A stretch of 64,000 nucleotides of DNA from Microbacterium sp. oral taxon 186 str. F0373 (GTDB lineage: Bacteria; Actinomycetota; Actinomycetes; Actinomycetales; Microbacteriaceae). The notes under the pieces are model-generated. The model searched no databases. It saw nothing but the letters and a program-made list of their open reading frames with translations, and was not told where the DNA came from. Of the stretch, positions 45,310-54,982 are shown one piece after another. The first letter of the stretch is position 1. Each line of letters begins with the position of its first letter. The translations under genes and the position numbers were made by a program. Where the stretch lies: contig NZ_KE150457.1 in NCBI RefSeq assembly GCF_000411455.1, positions 448,962 through 512,961 of the forward strand, given 5' to 3'.

Positions 45310-46254
45310 TCAGAGTTTGCGCAGGCGCACCGACTCCACCGCGTGCGCAGCCGCCTTCTTCAGCACGAGATGGGCGCGGTGTCGCGTGGGGGCGACGTTC
45401 TCACGGAGATTGGGCAGGTTGATCTCGTTCCAGTACCCGAGGGCCGTCGTGACCGCCTCCTCGTCGGAGAGTTCGGCGAAGACCTTGAAGAACGAGTTCG
45501 GGTTGCTGAACGCGCCACGACGCAGGGCCAGGAACCGGTCGACGTACCACTGGGCGATGTCGGCTTCGTCGGCATCCACATAGATCGAGAAGTCGAAGAG
45601 GTCGCTGACGGCGACGTCGTTGGGCGTCGGCGGCGGCGAGAGCACGTTGAGCCCCTCCACGATGACGACGTCGGGGCGGCGGACGGTGACGTGCGCATCG
45701 GGGACGATGTCGTAGCGCACGTGGGAGTAGAACGGGGCACGCACCTCCGCGGCGCCGGATTTGACCTCGGTGAGGAAGCTGACCAGGGCGCGACGGTCGT
45801 ACGACTCCGGAAAGCCCTTGCGGTCCATCAGGCCGCGGCGCTCGAGCTCGGCGTTCGTGTAGAGGAAGCCGTCGGTGGTGACGAGCTCCACACGCGGCGT
45901 TCCCGGCCACCGGCTCATCAGTTCCCGCAGCAACCGCGCAATGGTGGACTTCCCGACCGCGACCGAACCGGCGACGGCGACCACGAACGGTGTCGTCGAG
46001 TCGGGTTCGCCGAGGAAGGCGGCCGTCTCGGCGCCGAGCCGCTTGGTATTCTCGGCGTAGGTGCTCAACAGCCGGCTCAGCGGCAGATACACCTCGCGCA
46101 CCTCGGCGAGGTCGAGCAGGTCGCCGATGCCGCGCAGCTGCACGACCTCGGTCTCGGTGAGCGGGGCGGGAATGCCGGCAGCCAAGCGTGCCCAGTCTGC
46201 GCGCCCGATCTCGCGGTACAGCGAGTCGATAGCCGTCTCGTCTTCGGTGGACAT
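45310..46254 (-). CDS. coaA: Pantothenate kinase, type I
   Basis: 314 residues. The P-loop is G96-S-V-A-V-G-K-S-T, followed by VELVTTDGFLYTNAELERRG and GLMDRKGFPESYDRRALVSF, all hallmarks of CoaA. It phosphorylates pantothenate, the first step to CoA, in the cytoplasm. Start at ATG 46254 (MSTEDET). Divergent from the Ppx/GppA gene with only 33 bp between starts. Confidence 0.96.
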   Translation of the reverse strand: MSTEDETAIDSLYREIGRADWARLAAGIPAPLTETEVVQLRGIGDLLDLAEVREVYLPLSRLLSTYAENTKRLGAETAAFLGEPDSTTPFVVAVAGSVAVGKSTIARLLRELMSRWPGTPRVELVTTDGFLYTNAELERRGLMDRKGFPESYDRRALVSFLTEVKSGAAEVRAPFYSHVRYDIVPDAHVTVRRPDVVIVEGLNVLSPPPTPNDVAVSDLFDFSIYVDADEADIAQWYVDRFLALRRGAFSNPNSFFKVFAELSDEEAVTTALGYWNEINLPNLRENVAPTRHRAHLVLKKAAAHAVESVRLRKL

Positions 46255-46287
46255 CGGGCCCACTCTATCTGTGGATACTCTGAACCC

Positions 46288-47229
46288 ATGCGTCTCGGAG
46301 TCCTCGATATCGGCTCGAACACCGTCCACCTGCTCGTCGCCGATGTCCATCCCGGCGGACGTCCCCAGGCCACGACGAGCCAGCGCACGGTGCTGCGCCT
46401 CATGCGCTATCTCGAACCCGACGGCGCGATCAGCGAGGCGGGCGTTCAGGCGCTCGTGGATGCCGTCGCCCAGGCCCGTGCCGTCGCCCAGGCGGAGAAC
46501 GTCGTGGAGCTGCTGGCGACCGCGACCAGCGCGGTGCGCGAGGCCGCGAACGGCGCCGAGGTGATCGCGCGCATCGAGGCCGCGCTCGGCCAGGAGCTGC
46601 AGGTGCTCGGCGGCGAGTCGGAGGCGCGGTTCACGTTCCTCGCGGTGCGCCGCTGGTTCGGGTGGTCGGCGGGGCAGATCCTGCTGTTCGACATCGGCGG
46701 GGGATCGCTGGAGATCGCCGCCGGCGCGGACGAGCTCCCCGACGTCGCCGCGTCGGTGCCGCTCGGCGCGGGACGGACCACCGTGGAGTTCCTCCCCCAC
46801 GACCCGCCCGGCGAGGAGGCCGTGGAGGTGCTGCGCGAGCACGCGCGCGGCGTGCTCGCGCCCGTGGCCGCAGGCATGGCCGGTCAGCCCCAGCCGAACC
46901 ACGTCGTGGGCTCGTCGAAGGCGATCCGGTCGCTGGCGAAGCTCGCGGGCTACCCCGCGCCCGGGTGGAGCGGGAGCGAGCGGATGCTGCTGCCGCGCGG
47001 TGCGCTCGGCTCGTGGATTCCGCGCCTCGCGCGCATCCCGGCATCCGCCCGCCAGGAGCTGCCGGGCATCACGGCCGACCGCACCTTCCAGATCGTCGCC
47101 GCCGCCGTCGTGCTGCACACGGCGATGACGGCACTCGAGGTCGACGAGCTCGAGGTGAGCCCCTGGGCGCTGCGCGAAGGCGTGCTGTTGCGATACATCG
47201 AGTCGCTGAGCTGGCAGGAACCGGCCTGA
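46288..47229 (+). CDS. Ppx/GppA-family phosphatase
   Basis: 313 residues of the exopolyphosphatase fold. MRLGVLDIGSNTVHLLVADV is the first phosphate-binding loop, ATSAVREAANG the second motif, and LLFDIGGGSLEIAAG the third. It resembles the short actinobacterial Ppx1/Ppx2 enzymes, which act on polyphosphate or (p)ppGpp; which of these it uses is not clear. ATG at 46288, no strong ribosome site; frames upstream are shadows of coaA. Confidence 0.88.
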   Translation: MRLGVLDIGSNTVHLLVADVHPGGRPQATTSQRTVLRLMRYLEPDGAISEAGVQALVDAVAQARAVAQAENVVELLATATSAVREAANGAEVIARIEAALGQELQVLGGESEARFTFLAVRRWFGWSAGQILLFDIGGGSLEIAAGADELPDVAASVPLGAGRTTVEFLPHDPPGEEAVEVLREHARGVLAPVAAGMAGQPQPNHVVGSSKAIRSLAKLAGYPAPGWSGSERMLLPRGALGSWIPRLARIPASARQELPGITADRTFQIVAAAVVLHTAMTALEVDELEVSPWALREGVLLRYIESLSWQEPA

Positions 47230-47259
47230 GCGAGGCCGTCACCCGCGCGGGCGGGGGCA

Positions 47260-47305
47260 GCCCCTCCGTCGTAGGGGGGATGCGGGGGGACGCTGACGGA
47301 GGGGC
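47260..47305. terminator. Hairpin between convergent ppx-like gene and glmM
   Basis: GCCCCTCCGTC and GACGGAGGGGC are perfect 11-bp arms with a 24-nt G-rich loop, 30 bp after the phosphatase stop codon. Could serve both genes. Confidence 0.6.
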
Positions 47306-47461
47306 CGCGCACCCCAGTCGTCATACCCGTGGAGCCCCGATCCTGTCGGGTCAGGGCTCGGGGTGGGCGGTGAGTGCAGGCTCAGGCTAGGGCTTCGCGC
47401 GAGCGGCGCGCTACGGCGCCGGCGACCTTTTACCGGCACGTAATCTGTACCGAACGCCGCA

Positions 47462-48805
47462 TCAACCGCGGACGATGTCGGCAAGCTCCTCGGCGATGCG
47501 CTGCGCGTCGTCGTGCGACGCCGCCTCGACCATGACCCGCACCATCGGCTCGGTTCCCGACGGGCGCAGCAGTACCCGCCCGCTGTCCCCGAGAGCCGCT
47601 TCGGCGACCTGAACTCCGGCGAGGACGTCGGCGTCGGTCGCGCGGGAGCGCTCGACGCCGCGCACGTTGATGAGCACCTGCGGGAAGACCGTCATGACCG
47701 ACGCGAGCTCCGCCAGCGAGCGCCCGGTCCGCGCCATCTCGGCACACAGGTGCAGTCCTGTCAGCACCCCGTCGCCGGTCGTGGCGTAGCGGCTCATGAT
47801 GACGTGACCGCTCTGCTCGCCGCCGAGCGAATAGCCGCCCTCGTTCATCCGCTCCAGCACGTAGCGGTCGCCGACCGCGGTCTGCTCCACGGCGATGCCC
47901 TGCGCGGCCATCGCGCGGTGCAGCCCGAGGTTGCTCATGACGGTCGCGACCAGCGTGTCGTTCTTGAGCCGGCCGTCGCGTTTCATCGCGACAGCGAGAA
48001 TCGCCATGATCTGGTCGCCGTCGATCACGCGCCCCTCGGCATCCACCGCCAGGCACCGGTCGGCGTCGCCGTCGTGGGCGATGCCGACGTCGGCGCCGGT
48101 GCGCACAACCTCCGCAGACAGCTTCTCGAGGTGCGTCGATCCGAAGCCGTCGTTGATGTTGATGCCGTCGGGGTCGGCGCCGATGACGGTGACCTTCGCT
48201 CCCGCGTTGCGGAAGGTCTCCGGGGAGACGCCGGATGCCGCGCCGTGCGCGCAGTCGAGCACGACGTGCAGCCCGTCAAGGCGATGGGGCAGGGACGCGA
48301 GCAGGTGGATCGCGTAGCGGTCCTCGGCATCCGAGAAGCGCACCACCCGACCGACGTCGCCACCGGTGGGACGCAGCTTCTCCCCCGCCATCGCCTCTTC
48401 GATGCGTCGCTCGACCTCGTCGGGGAGCTTGACGCCGCCGCGGGCGAAGATCTTGATGCCGTTGTCGGGGGCAGGATTGTGGGATGCCGAGATCATGACG
48501 CCGAAGTCGGCATCGATGTCACCGATGAGGTAGGCCGCCGCGGGCGTCGGCAGCGTGCCCGCGTCGAGTACGTCGACGCCGGAGGACGCCAGACCCGCTT
48601 CGACCGCAGCCGAAAGGAAGTGCCCCGACACGCGAGGGTCGCGCGCGATGACGGCGGTGAGCCGCTTGCCCGCGGCCTTGCGCGCCTCGGCGATACGGCC
48701 CTGGCCCAGGACGACGGCAGTCGCCTGGGCCAGGGTGAGCGCAAGGTCGGCGGTGAGGGGGCCATTGGCCAGGCCCCGCACACCGTCCGTCCCGAACAGC
48801 GCCAT
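47462..48805 (-). CDS. glmM: Phosphoglucosamine mutase
   Basis: 447 residues. The active-site loop [20 protein letters not shown] has the phosphoserine S108; the metal-binding loop is [11 protein letters not shown], the sugar loop is GGEQSGHVI, and the phosphate loop [12 protein letters not shown]. It converts glucosamine-6-phosphate to glucosamine-1-phosphate for UDP-GlcNAc. It lies 6 bp after rpsI, so it is probably transcribed with rplM-rpsI. Confidence 0.97.
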   Translation of the reverse strand: MALFGTDGVRGLANGPLTADLALTLAQATAVVLGQGRIAEARKAAGKRLTAVIARDPRVSGHFLSAAVEAGLASSGVDVLDAGTLPTPAAAYLIGDIDADFGVMISASHNPAPDNGIKIFARGGVKLPDEVERRIEEAMAGEKLRPTGGDVGRVVRFSDAEDRYAIHLLASLPHRLDGLHVVLDCAHGAASGVSPETFRNAGAKVTVIGADPDGININDGFGSTHLEKLSAEVVRTGADVGIAHDGDADRCLAVDAEGRVIDGDQIMAILAVAMKRDGRLKNDTLVATVMSNLGLHRAMAAQGIAVEQTAVGDRYVLERMNEGGYSLGGEQSGHVIMSRYATTGDGVLTGLHLCAEMARTGRSLAELASVMTVFPQVLINVRGVERSRATDADVLAGVQVAEAALGDSGRVLLRPSGTEPMVRVMVEAASHDDAQRIAEELADIVRG

Positions 48806-48811
48806 GACGCT

Positions 48812-49309
48812 TTAGCGCTTCGAGTACTGCGGAGCCTTGCGGGCCTTCTTGAGACCGGCCTTCTTGCGCTCCTTGACGCGGGCGTCGCGCGAGAGGAAGC
48901 CGGCCTTCTTGAGGGTCGGGCGGTTGTTCTCGGCGTCGATCTCGTTCAGCGCGCGGGCGATGCCGAGGCGCAGCGCACCGGCCTGACCCGAGGGGCCACC
49001 GCCGGAGATGCGGGCGATGACGTCGTAGCCGCCGGCCAGGTCGAGCACCGTGAACGGGTCGTTGATGAGCTGCTGGTGCAGCTTGTTGGGGAAGTAGTCC
49101 TCGAGCGTGCGGCCGTTCACCGTGATGGTGCCGGAGCCCGGGATGAGGCGGACGCGCGCGATGGCCTGCTTGCGGCGGCCGACGGCGGCACCGGGAACCG
49201 ACAGCACCGGACGGGGCGCGGCAGCGGCCTCGACCGGAGCGCTCTCGGTGGTGTAGCTCTCCGCGTTGTCGAGGGTGTTCTCTTCGATGGAGTCAGCGAT
49301 CTTCGCCAT
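48812..49309 (-). CDS. rpsI: 30S ribosomal protein S9
   Basis: 165 residues. The conserved core begins [20 protein letters not shown] and ends with the basic [16 protein letters not shown] tail that reaches the decoding site. An actinobacterial acidic N-terminal extension of about 40 residues precedes it. Second gene of the rplM-rpsI operon. Confidence 0.98.
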   Translation of the reverse strand: MAKIADSIEENTLDNAESYTTESAPVEAAAAPRPVLSVPGAAVGRRKQAIARVRLIPGSGTITVNGRTLEDYFPNKLHQQLINDPFTVLDLAGGYDVIARISGGGPSGQAGALRLGIARALNEIDAENNRPTLKKAGFLSRDARVKERKKAGLKKARKAPQYSKR

Positions 49310-49336
49310 GAGTTGTCCTTATGTCTCTCGGCGCGC

Positions 49337-49783
49337 TTACTGAGCGACCTGGCCGAAGGTGTACGGGGTGGGCTGCTGGGCCGCGTGCGGGTGCTCGGCG
49401 CCCACGTAGACCTTCAGCTTCGACAGCTGCTGGCGGCCCAGGCTGTTCTTGGGGAGCATGCCGCGGATCGCCTTCTCGACGGCGCGGACCGGGTTCTTCT
49501 CGAGGAGCTCGGCGTAGGAGGTGGCCGTGAGCCCACCCGGGTAGCCCGAGTGGCGGTAGGCCATCTTCTTCTGGAGCTTCTGACCCGTGAGGGCGACCTT
49601 CTCGGCGTTGACGACGATGACGAAGTCACCGGTGTCCATGTGGTTCGCGAAGGTGGGCTTGTGCTTGCCGCGGAGGATGGCGGCGGCGTGCGAGGCGAGA
49701 CGTCCGAGAACGACGTCGGTCGCGTCGATGACGACCCACTCGCGGGTCACTTCACCGGCCTTGGGGGTGTAGGTGCGCGTCAC
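49337..49783 (-). CDS. rplM: 50S ribosomal protein L13
   Basis: 148 residues: [20 protein letters not shown] at the N-terminus, [16 protein letters not shown] and [20 protein letters not shown] are all typical. The start is GTG at 49783 ([12 protein letters not shown]), the usual actinobacterial N-terminus, with GAAAGCAG upstream. First gene of the operon. Confidence 0.98.
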   Translation of the reverse strand: MTRTYTPKAGEVTREWVVIDATDVVLGRLASHAAAILRGKHKPTFANHMDTGDFVIVVNAEKVALTGQKLQKKMAYRHSGYPGGLTATSYAELLEKNPVRAVEKAIRGMLPKNSLGRQQLSKLKVYVGAEHPHAAQQPTPYTFGQVAQ

Positions 49784-50175
49784 AGTAGTGCTGCTTTCTT
49801 GATTCGAACGGAGAGGTTCGTGAATCCCGCTCCGGGGTGGTTCGCTGCGCGCATATGAGATACGGGCAGGTGAACACGCCAGTGGAGGGCTCACGTTCGT
49901 GGTGTCGGCCGCAGGCAGCACGAGCACCAAAGGGAAAGTCTACGCTACGAGCTCATCACAGCCAAACCCGCCGAGAGGACGCGGGCGGAACGGTCCGGAA
50001 CATGCCGTGAAAAAAGGGCGACCGAGGAGTCGAAGGGATACTCCGGCTCCTCGGTCGCGGCGGCCGCACGCGGGGGGTCGGCGACCGCCAACCGGTCGTG
50101 TGGGGACACTACCGGGGGTTGGGGGGACAGGCTCTGCTGGCGAGGCTCACTGTTCCTGTGTTGTCTGTCACCAGA
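49784..50175. other. 392-bp intergenic region, rplM promoter side and galU tail
   Basis: The right part contains the leaderless-looking 3' region of galU and a strong terminator at 50010-50058; the left part must carry the rplM promoter. A G-rich stretch at 50100-50135 and CTGTTCCTGTGTTGTCTGTC near 50150 are unremarkable. No gene or RNA was recognised. Confidence 0.45.
50010..50058 (-). terminator. Rho-independent terminator of galU
   Basis: On the minus strand GCGACCGAGGAG pairs with CTCCTCGGTCGC (12 bp, perfect) and is followed by CCC then six Ts. One of the few textbook hairpin-plus-U-tract terminators in the window. Confidence 0.88.
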
Positions 50176-51114
50176 CTATCGGTCGGATGCCGTCTGCACC
50201 GCAGGTTGAGCCGGAGAAGCGGGCACGGAATCCAAGCCCGCGGCGAACTGCTTGAGCCACGGGCGCAGCTCGGGACCGAGGTCGTCGCGGTCGCACGCGA
50301 GCTGCAGGATCGCCTTGATGTAGTCGACACGGTCACCGGTGTCATAACGGCGCCCGCTGAAGACGACACCGTAGACGCCGGGGCCGTCAGGATCGGCCGC
50401 GAGCTCGCGGAGCGCATCGGTCAGCTGGATCTCGCCGCCCTTGCCGGGCGGGGTGTGCGCGAGCACGCCGAACACCTCGGGACCCAACACGTAGCGGCCG
50501 ATGACGGCGAGAGTGGAGGGGGCGTCCTCACGAGCCGGCTTCTCGACGAGATCCAGGATGCGGACAGATCCGTCGTCGCTGCGCGCTCCGACCGTGGCGA
50601 CGCCGTAGAGATGGACCTGCTCGGGATCGACCTCCATGAGCGCGACGACGGCACCGCCGGTGCGCTCGTGCACTGCGAGCATGGCGGGAAGAAGCGGGTC
50701 GCGCTCGTCGATGAGGTCGTCTCCGAGCATCACGACGAAGGAGGAGTCGCCGACGTACGACGCCGCTCGCGACACGGCGTGTCCGAGCCCGCGCGGCTCC
50801 CCCTGGCGGGTGATGTGGATGTCGGCGAGCTGTGAGGAGTGGGCGACCTTGCCGAGCTTGGCGGTGTCGCCCTTCGTCGTGAGTGCCGTCTCGAGCTCGG
50901 GCACGGAGTCGAAGTGGTTGGCGATGTTGTTCTTGTTGCGTCCGACGATGATGAGGACGTCGCGGATGCCGGCGGCGACCGCCTCTTCGACGACGTACTG
51001 GATCGCGGGCTTGTCGACGACCGGCAGCATCTCTTTCGGCATCGCCTTGGTGGCGGGAAGGAACCTCGTGCCGAGACCCGCAGCGGGGATGACGGCTTTG
51101 TAGCGAAGGGACAT
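50176..51114 (-). CDS. galU: UTP-glucose-1-phosphate uridylyltransferase
   Basis: 312 residues. The nucleotide-binding start KAVIPAAGLGTRFLPATKAM is followed by MLPVVDKPAIQYVVEEAVAA, with FVVMLGDDLID as the sugar-nucleotide/metal site and GKGGEIQLTDALRELA later. It makes UDP-glucose for glycans and osmolytes. A single-gene unit with its own terminator. Confidence 0.96.
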   Translation of the reverse strand: MSLRYKAVIPAAGLGTRFLPATKAMPKEMLPVVDKPAIQYVVEEAVAAGIRDVLIIVGRNKNNIANHFDSVPELETALTTKGDTAKLGKVAHSSQLADIHITRQGEPRGLGHAVSRAASYVGDSSFVVMLGDDLIDERDPLLPAMLAVHERTGGAVVALMEVDPEQVHLYGVATVGARSDDGSVRILDLVEKPAREDAPSTLAVIGRYVLGPEVFGVLAHTPPGKGGEIQLTDALRELAADPDGPGVYGVVFSGRRYDTGDRVDYIKAILQLACDRDDLGPELRPWLKQFAAGLDSVPASPAQPAVQTASDR

Positions 51115-51241
51115 GCGATCTCCTGCGGGGCGTGAAGGGGGGTCTGCTCCGAGGCGTGCAGCGACGCGCGCGTGGGGCGATCATAGCGCCCGCAGAGGAT
51201 CGCTCTGTGTCGCGCGAGCGACGGCCCGATGACGTGCCGAC

Positions 51242-52948
51242 TCAGGCGTGGGCGGCGATCAGGGTGGCCGGCAGGGTCGACTCGAGGACGACCTCCGCCC
51301 CGTCCTGATAGAGAAGCGTGCGTCCCGCAAACGGTCGTATGGGCATGACGGCGCGCGGCAGTTCTCCGGCCGACGCAACCCGCACGTGGAGGTCTCCCCC
51401 GGCATCCGTGGAGATGTCGATCCGCGCGGCGCGCGCACCGGAGTGCTTGACCGCGTTGACGAGGGCCTCGTTGACGACCTCCGAGACGATGGGCGCGGCG
51501 TCGGCGCCGTCCACGGCCGACGCGGCCGCGTCGTCGATGCGGGTCTCCAGCGCCATGATCGGCTCCCATCCCGCGAGCATCCGCCGCAACGCTCCGACGG
51601 TGTCGATCTCCGACGTGCCCGCGGGGATGAGCACCTCGTCGAGCGCCCGGTCGGTCTCGAGACGGAACTGCGCGATGTCGTCCGCCGTCGGCGCGTGCTC
51701 GTCGACGCGGGCGGCGAAGATGACGCAGCGCCCCTGCACGCGCCCGTGGAGGGTGGATGCCGCGTGGTGCAACGGCGCCTGCGCGCGACGCACACGGTCG
51801 GCGAAGTCGACCGCGGCACGGGCGAGTTCGCGGGTGGCGTCGACCTCGTCGGTGCGAGCCCAGCGATACGTGTCGATGGCGAGCGAGAGGACGATGGCTG
51901 CCAGCGGCATCGCGAACACGGGGATGATCATCAGCGCTCCGGTGTCCGGCAGCAGGAGACGCCCCACGACCGCGGCGGTCATGCCGGCCAGCATCCAGAC
52001 GAGCAGGAAGATCGCTCCTCGGCCACGGCGGACGTCGCCCGGCAATGCGCGAAGCACGGCACCGGCGGCGAGATCGAGCAGGAAGATGGCGACGCCCGCG
52101 ATGACCACGTCGAAGACGTCTCCCACCGTCAGCAGATACGGCGCGCTCATGAGGAGGTAGAGCGCTCCGACCCACAGCAGTGGCGTCGGCTGGAGGCGCT
52201 CGAGCCCGTGACGGCGTCGCGCCGTGCGCGAGAGGGGCGCCCACAGTGCGGGAACCGGTGCACTGCCCGCGGCCATCTCCTCCAGCCGGTGACTCGCGGC
52301 GCGCACGCGTTCGGAGAAGTCGCGCACGGCGTCGAAGTCGACGTCCCGTGCCAGCATCGCGTCACGTTCGGCACGAAGCTCCGCGACGATGCCACGGATG
52401 ACGAGCCGGGCGTCGCGATCGTCGGTGACGACCTGCCCCGTCGCGGCTTCCAGGCGACCCAGGGCGTGGGCGAGACGGTCGGCGGTTGCACGAGTCTGCT
52501 GATACTGGGTCGTGATGATCGCGACGAGGGTGAACAGCCCGAACGCCACGATGATGTTGGTGCCGATGCGCGCTGCCCACACGCCGCCGGAGCGGCCACC
52601 GAAGAGGACGTGGACGAACGTCTCGTTGAGTATCGGGCGCACGATGGCGACGACGAGGAGCGTGACGGCGACGAGGATGGCACGAGAGCGGTGATCACGC
52701 ATTCGACGTTCTGCGCCGGCCACAACGAGAACGGGAAGGGCGAGCACGACCCAACTGAGCAGAGCCGCGGCGATGCCTTGCACATAGCCGTCACGAGTGC
52801 CCTGGACGACGGGGACGAGCAGGAGTGTCGATACCGGCAACGACGCGACGGCGCTCCATCGCGTGAAGAAGCGACCACTGCCTGCCGTATCCCAGTACGC
52901 TGGCACGACGTTGACCGCGCGCGGACCGCTACGGGCCATCAGCTGCAC
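51242..52948 (-). CDS. Membrane sensor kinase-like protein with incomplete ATPase domain
   Basis: 568 residues. About ten hydrophobic segments lie in two groups (residues 35-145 and 258-360). The dimerisation part has L400-H401-G-R-V-Q-G, the same H-G-x-V-Q-G motif as the kinase at 55.8 kb, so His401 is the likely phosphorylation site. The ATPase N-box is kept (N493 and N498), but the G1 position reads VASAGELP and there is no G-x-G-L lid, so ATP binding is doubtful. A GTG at 52948 and an ATG at 52939 are possible starts. Divergent from the VanZ-like gene. Confidence 0.78.
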   Translation of the reverse strand: MQLMARSGPRAVNVVPAYWDTAGSGRFFTRWSAVASLPVSTLLLVPVVQGTRDGYVQGIAAALLSWVVLALPVLVVAGAERRMRDHRSRAILVAVTLLVVAIVRPILNETFVHVLFGGRSGGVWAARIGTNIIVAFGLFTLVAIITTQYQQTRATADRLAHALGRLEAATGQVVTDDRDARLVIRGIVAELRAERDAMLARDVDFDAVRDFSERVRAASHRLEEMAAGSAPVPALWAPLSRTARRRHGLERLQPTPLLWVGALYLLMSAPYLLTVGDVFDVVIAGVAIFLLDLAAGAVLRALPGDVRRGRGAIFLLVWMLAGMTAAVVGRLLLPDTGALMIIPVFAMPLAAIVLSLAIDTYRWARTDEVDATRELARAAVDFADRVRRAQAPLHHAASTLHGRVQGRCVIFAARVDEHAPTADDIAQFRLETDRALDEVLIPAGTSEIDTVGALRRMLAGWEPIMALETRIDDAAASAVDGADAAPIVSEVVNEALVNAVKHSGARAARIDISTDAGGDLHVRVASAGELPRAVMPIRPFAGRTLLYQDGAEVVLESTLPATLIAAHA

Positions 52949-53075
52949 CCCACCATTCCTACCCCCAAGTAGTAGTCAGTGTAGCCATTCGTCTACATAT
53001 AGGGGAGAGGTTTGTTCTTATAATCCAGCACGGATTTTCGTCGTGAAGGGGCGACCCGAAAGAAGGGAAGCTGCC
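52949..53075. promoter_or_regulatory. AT-rich divergent promoter region, sensor/VanZ
   Basis: Much lower GC than its surroundings (52975-53035), with GTAGCCATTCGTCTAC forming a short dyad and TATAATCC (53020-53027) as a plausible -10 for the VanZ gene. A GGGAAG ribosome site precedes the VanZ ATG. Confidence 0.45.
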
Positions 53076-53555
53076 ATGGCGAGAGCGCACGGGCGTCCAC
53101 CCCTGTCGGCGCCTCACGTGCAGCGGTGGCGCCCGACGGTGACGCGGTCGGTACGCAGCCCCCGGGCGTGGTTGTCCGCATACGTGATCGCCCTCGCGCT
53201 GATCGCATTCTGGCCGGCGCCCGTGGACTCCGGCGCCGGGCCGCTGCTGCGGGCGGTGACGCGGGTCTTCCCGCTCCTGACCTACGCGCGGATCGAGTTC
53301 GGGGCGAACATCCTGCTGTTCGTGCCCTTGGGGTTCCTCTTGACGCTCATCCTCGCGCGCGACCGCTGGCTTGTGATGCCGATCGCTTTCCTCACGACCG
53401 TCACGATCGAGACCGGACAGGCCATCGCGCTGTCCGCGCGGACGCCGAGCGTGCTCGACATCATCGCGAACACGGCCGGGGCCTGCCTGGGCATCGTGCT
53501 CGCGGTCTTCGCGGAGACGCTCGCCGGGGCGCGGACGGACCGTCCGACGACGTAA
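53076..53555 (+). CDS. VanZ-family membrane protein
   Basis: 159 residues with four transmembrane helices. The family core is clear: RIEFGANILLFVPLGFLLTL, then IETGQAIALSARTPSVLDII and ANTAGACLGI. VanZ-like proteins are linked to teicoplanin resistance in enterococci, but most are of unknown function. The ATG at 53076 has AAGGGAAG upstream; a GTG at 53043 would add a short basic tail. Confidence 0.85.
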   Translation: MARAHGRPPLSAPHVQRWRPTVTRSVRSPRAWLSAYVIALALIAFWPAPVDSGAGPLLRAVTRVFPLLTYARIEFGANILLFVPLGFLLTLILARDRWLVMPIAFLTTVTIETGQAIALSARTPSVLDIIANTAGACLGIVLAVFAETLAGARTDRPTT

Positions 53556-53580
53556 GTGCTCGACCGTCGGACGGAGGGAT

Positions 53581-53655
53581 GCGGTCGCCCCGCGCCAGCC
53601 CCCCGGCAGGGGCAGGGCGACCGCCTTCCCGTGGTGACATCTGGGGTTCGTCACC
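53581..53655. terminator. Hairpins between convergent VanZ and regulator genes
   Basis: GCGGTCGCCC (53581-53590) pairs perfectly with GGGCGACCGC (53615-53624) around a 24-nt loop; a second smaller stem GGTGAC/GTCACC lies at 53633-53655. Probably a bidirectional terminator region. Confidence 0.6.
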
Positions 53656-53706
53656 GCATGGGGATGGGGCACGCCCATCATCGACCACCGGAGGCGACTC
53701 GTGGGG

Positions 53707-54402
53707 CTATATGAGAGGAATCTCACCCACCGCGTTCGCGAACTCCGATCCCCCGTGCGCGAGATACGCGCGCACGGCATCCACTCGGGCGTTGCGCGCG
53801 GAGTCGGACCCGACGCCGAGCACGGCGTAGGCCGCCCGCAGGTGCGCTTCGACCGAGCGCGGCGAGAGGGCGAGCCGCCCGGCGATCGCCGTGTTGCTGA
53901 GCCCCTCGGCGACGAGGGCGAGCACCTCGCGCTGACGGGCGCTGAGGCGGCAGAGGGGGCTCTCGCGCCATTCGACGCTCTCCGCCCGGATGGCGGGGTC
54001 GAGTACGCGACGCCCGGCGGCGACCGACCTGAGGGCGTAGATGAGAGCGGGGGATGTCAGCGAGAGGTTCTTGGAGAGCACGGCCCAGCCGGCAGCGTCC
54101 TCCGCCGGCCCATGACGCAGACGATCGCGCGCCTCGGGCGCCGCCAGCACGACGATGCCGAGCCGGCTCGAGCGGGCACGCAGTGCTTCACCGAGCGGGA
54201 CACCGCCCCCGCCCGGGACGTGCGGACCGATGAGGGCCACGTCGATCGCCCGTTCGGTCGCCTCGATCGCCGTGCGGGCAGAGTCGCAGAGCGCGACGGC
54301 ACGCATGCCCGACTGCTGATCGATGAGGCGTGCGAGCAGGTCGCGAAGGAGGGGTTGCCCTTCCACGACGAGGACGCGCACGGAGCGCGGCCGGTCGATC
54401 AC
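53707..54402 (-). CDS. LuxR response regulator with degenerate receiver
   Basis: 231 residues, a paralogue of the regulator at 57.0 kb along its whole length. The receiver domain (about 8-125) lacks the phospho-acceptor: where the paralogue has A-L-I-D it reads A-L-I-G59, and the acidic pair E-D is E-G (14-15). The Lys of LSKN is kept. The C-terminal LuxR helix-turn-helix ([20 protein letters not shown], then a [20 protein letters not shown] stretch) is intact. It should bind DNA but not be controlled by ordinary phosphorylation. The GTG start overlaps the stop of the small gene upstream. Confidence 0.87.
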   Translation of the reverse strand: MIDRPRSVRVLVVEGQPLLRDLLARLIDQQSGMRAVALCDSARTAIEATERAIDVALIGPHVPGGGGVPLGEALRARSSRLGIVVLAAPEARDRLRHGPAEDAAGWAVLSKNLSLTSPALIYALRSVAAGRRVLDPAIRAESVEWRESPLCRLSARQREVLALVAEGLSNTAIAGRLALSPRSVEAHLRAAYAVLGVGSDSARNARVDAVRAYLAHGGSEFANAVGEIPLI

Positions 54403-54656
54403 GCCCGGGCGGTGGCGTCGCCGCCGCGGTGCGTGGTGGTCGCGAGGTATCGGGCGACGGAGATGTCACGGCCGGCAAGCCCGGCGGCGCGGCCGGTGAT
54501 GCGGCTCCAGAGGCTGGGAGCGACACGCACCATCGTGATCCCCTCGGCGCGCAACTGGCGGGCCGTGGGCGGGTCGAGGTAACGGCGGGAGGGCGCTGGC
54601 TGCCAGTGGGCGTTGACGTAGATCTCCACAATGCGAGCGTCGCCGGCTCGACTCAT
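54399..54656 (-). CDS. Small protein coupled to the degenerate regulator, unknown
   Basis: 85 residues from an ATG with AGAGG 7 nt upstream; no signal peptide or membrane helix. Central segment [20 protein letters not shown] is followed by Pro-Pro-Thr-Ala-Arg-Gln-Leu and a basic C-terminal half. I recognise no family. Its TGA overlaps the GTG of the LuxR gene, so the two proteins are made together; it could be a partner or ligand of that regulator, but this is a guess from position. Confidence 0.55.
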   Translation of the reverse strand: MSRAGDARIVEIYVNAHWQPAPSRRYLDPPTARQLRAEGITMVRVAPSLWSRITGRAAGLAGRDISVARYLATTTHRGGDATARA

Positions 54657-54982
54657 CGTCATTCCTCTTTCCCCAGGATCCGACCCCGCTCGCCGCAGGC
54701 CCAGCGCATCCTGTGAGGGGGAGGCGCAGCGCTGCAGAAAGTGCTCCGTTCCCAGAAACGGATGGGTCGCGCCGGCCCCAAGACCGGGCGCAGCATCATT
54801 GTGTCGCAGCGCGAAAGAGCGCATCGTCCGATATCCGCGATTTCACGAGAGTTTTACGCGAAAGCACGTACCGGCAAGGTGCCCGGGGGGTCGGCTGGTC
54901 GCCGTGGGAGCGTTCCCGCCTGGGCAGATTGTCACGGCCACGGCCGCTGGCTGCGCCGCGAGGGGCGGAGTTGACTCGACGC
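54657..54982. other. 326-bp divergent intergenic region
   Basis: Separates the small-protein/LuxR pair from the CPBP protease gene. An AT-richer patch at 54825-54870 (with GAGAGTTTTACGCGAAAG) probably holds promoters in both directions. No gene was seen. Confidence 0.4.

Noticed and set aside
45343..46287. Upstream extension of the Ppx/GppA frame
   Set aside because: Opposes coaA, which is unambiguous; the phosphatase family start matches the ATG at 46288.
49784..50175. Possible structured RNA between rplM and galU
   Set aside because: The only strong stem is the galU terminator; the rest shows no conserved RNA pattern.
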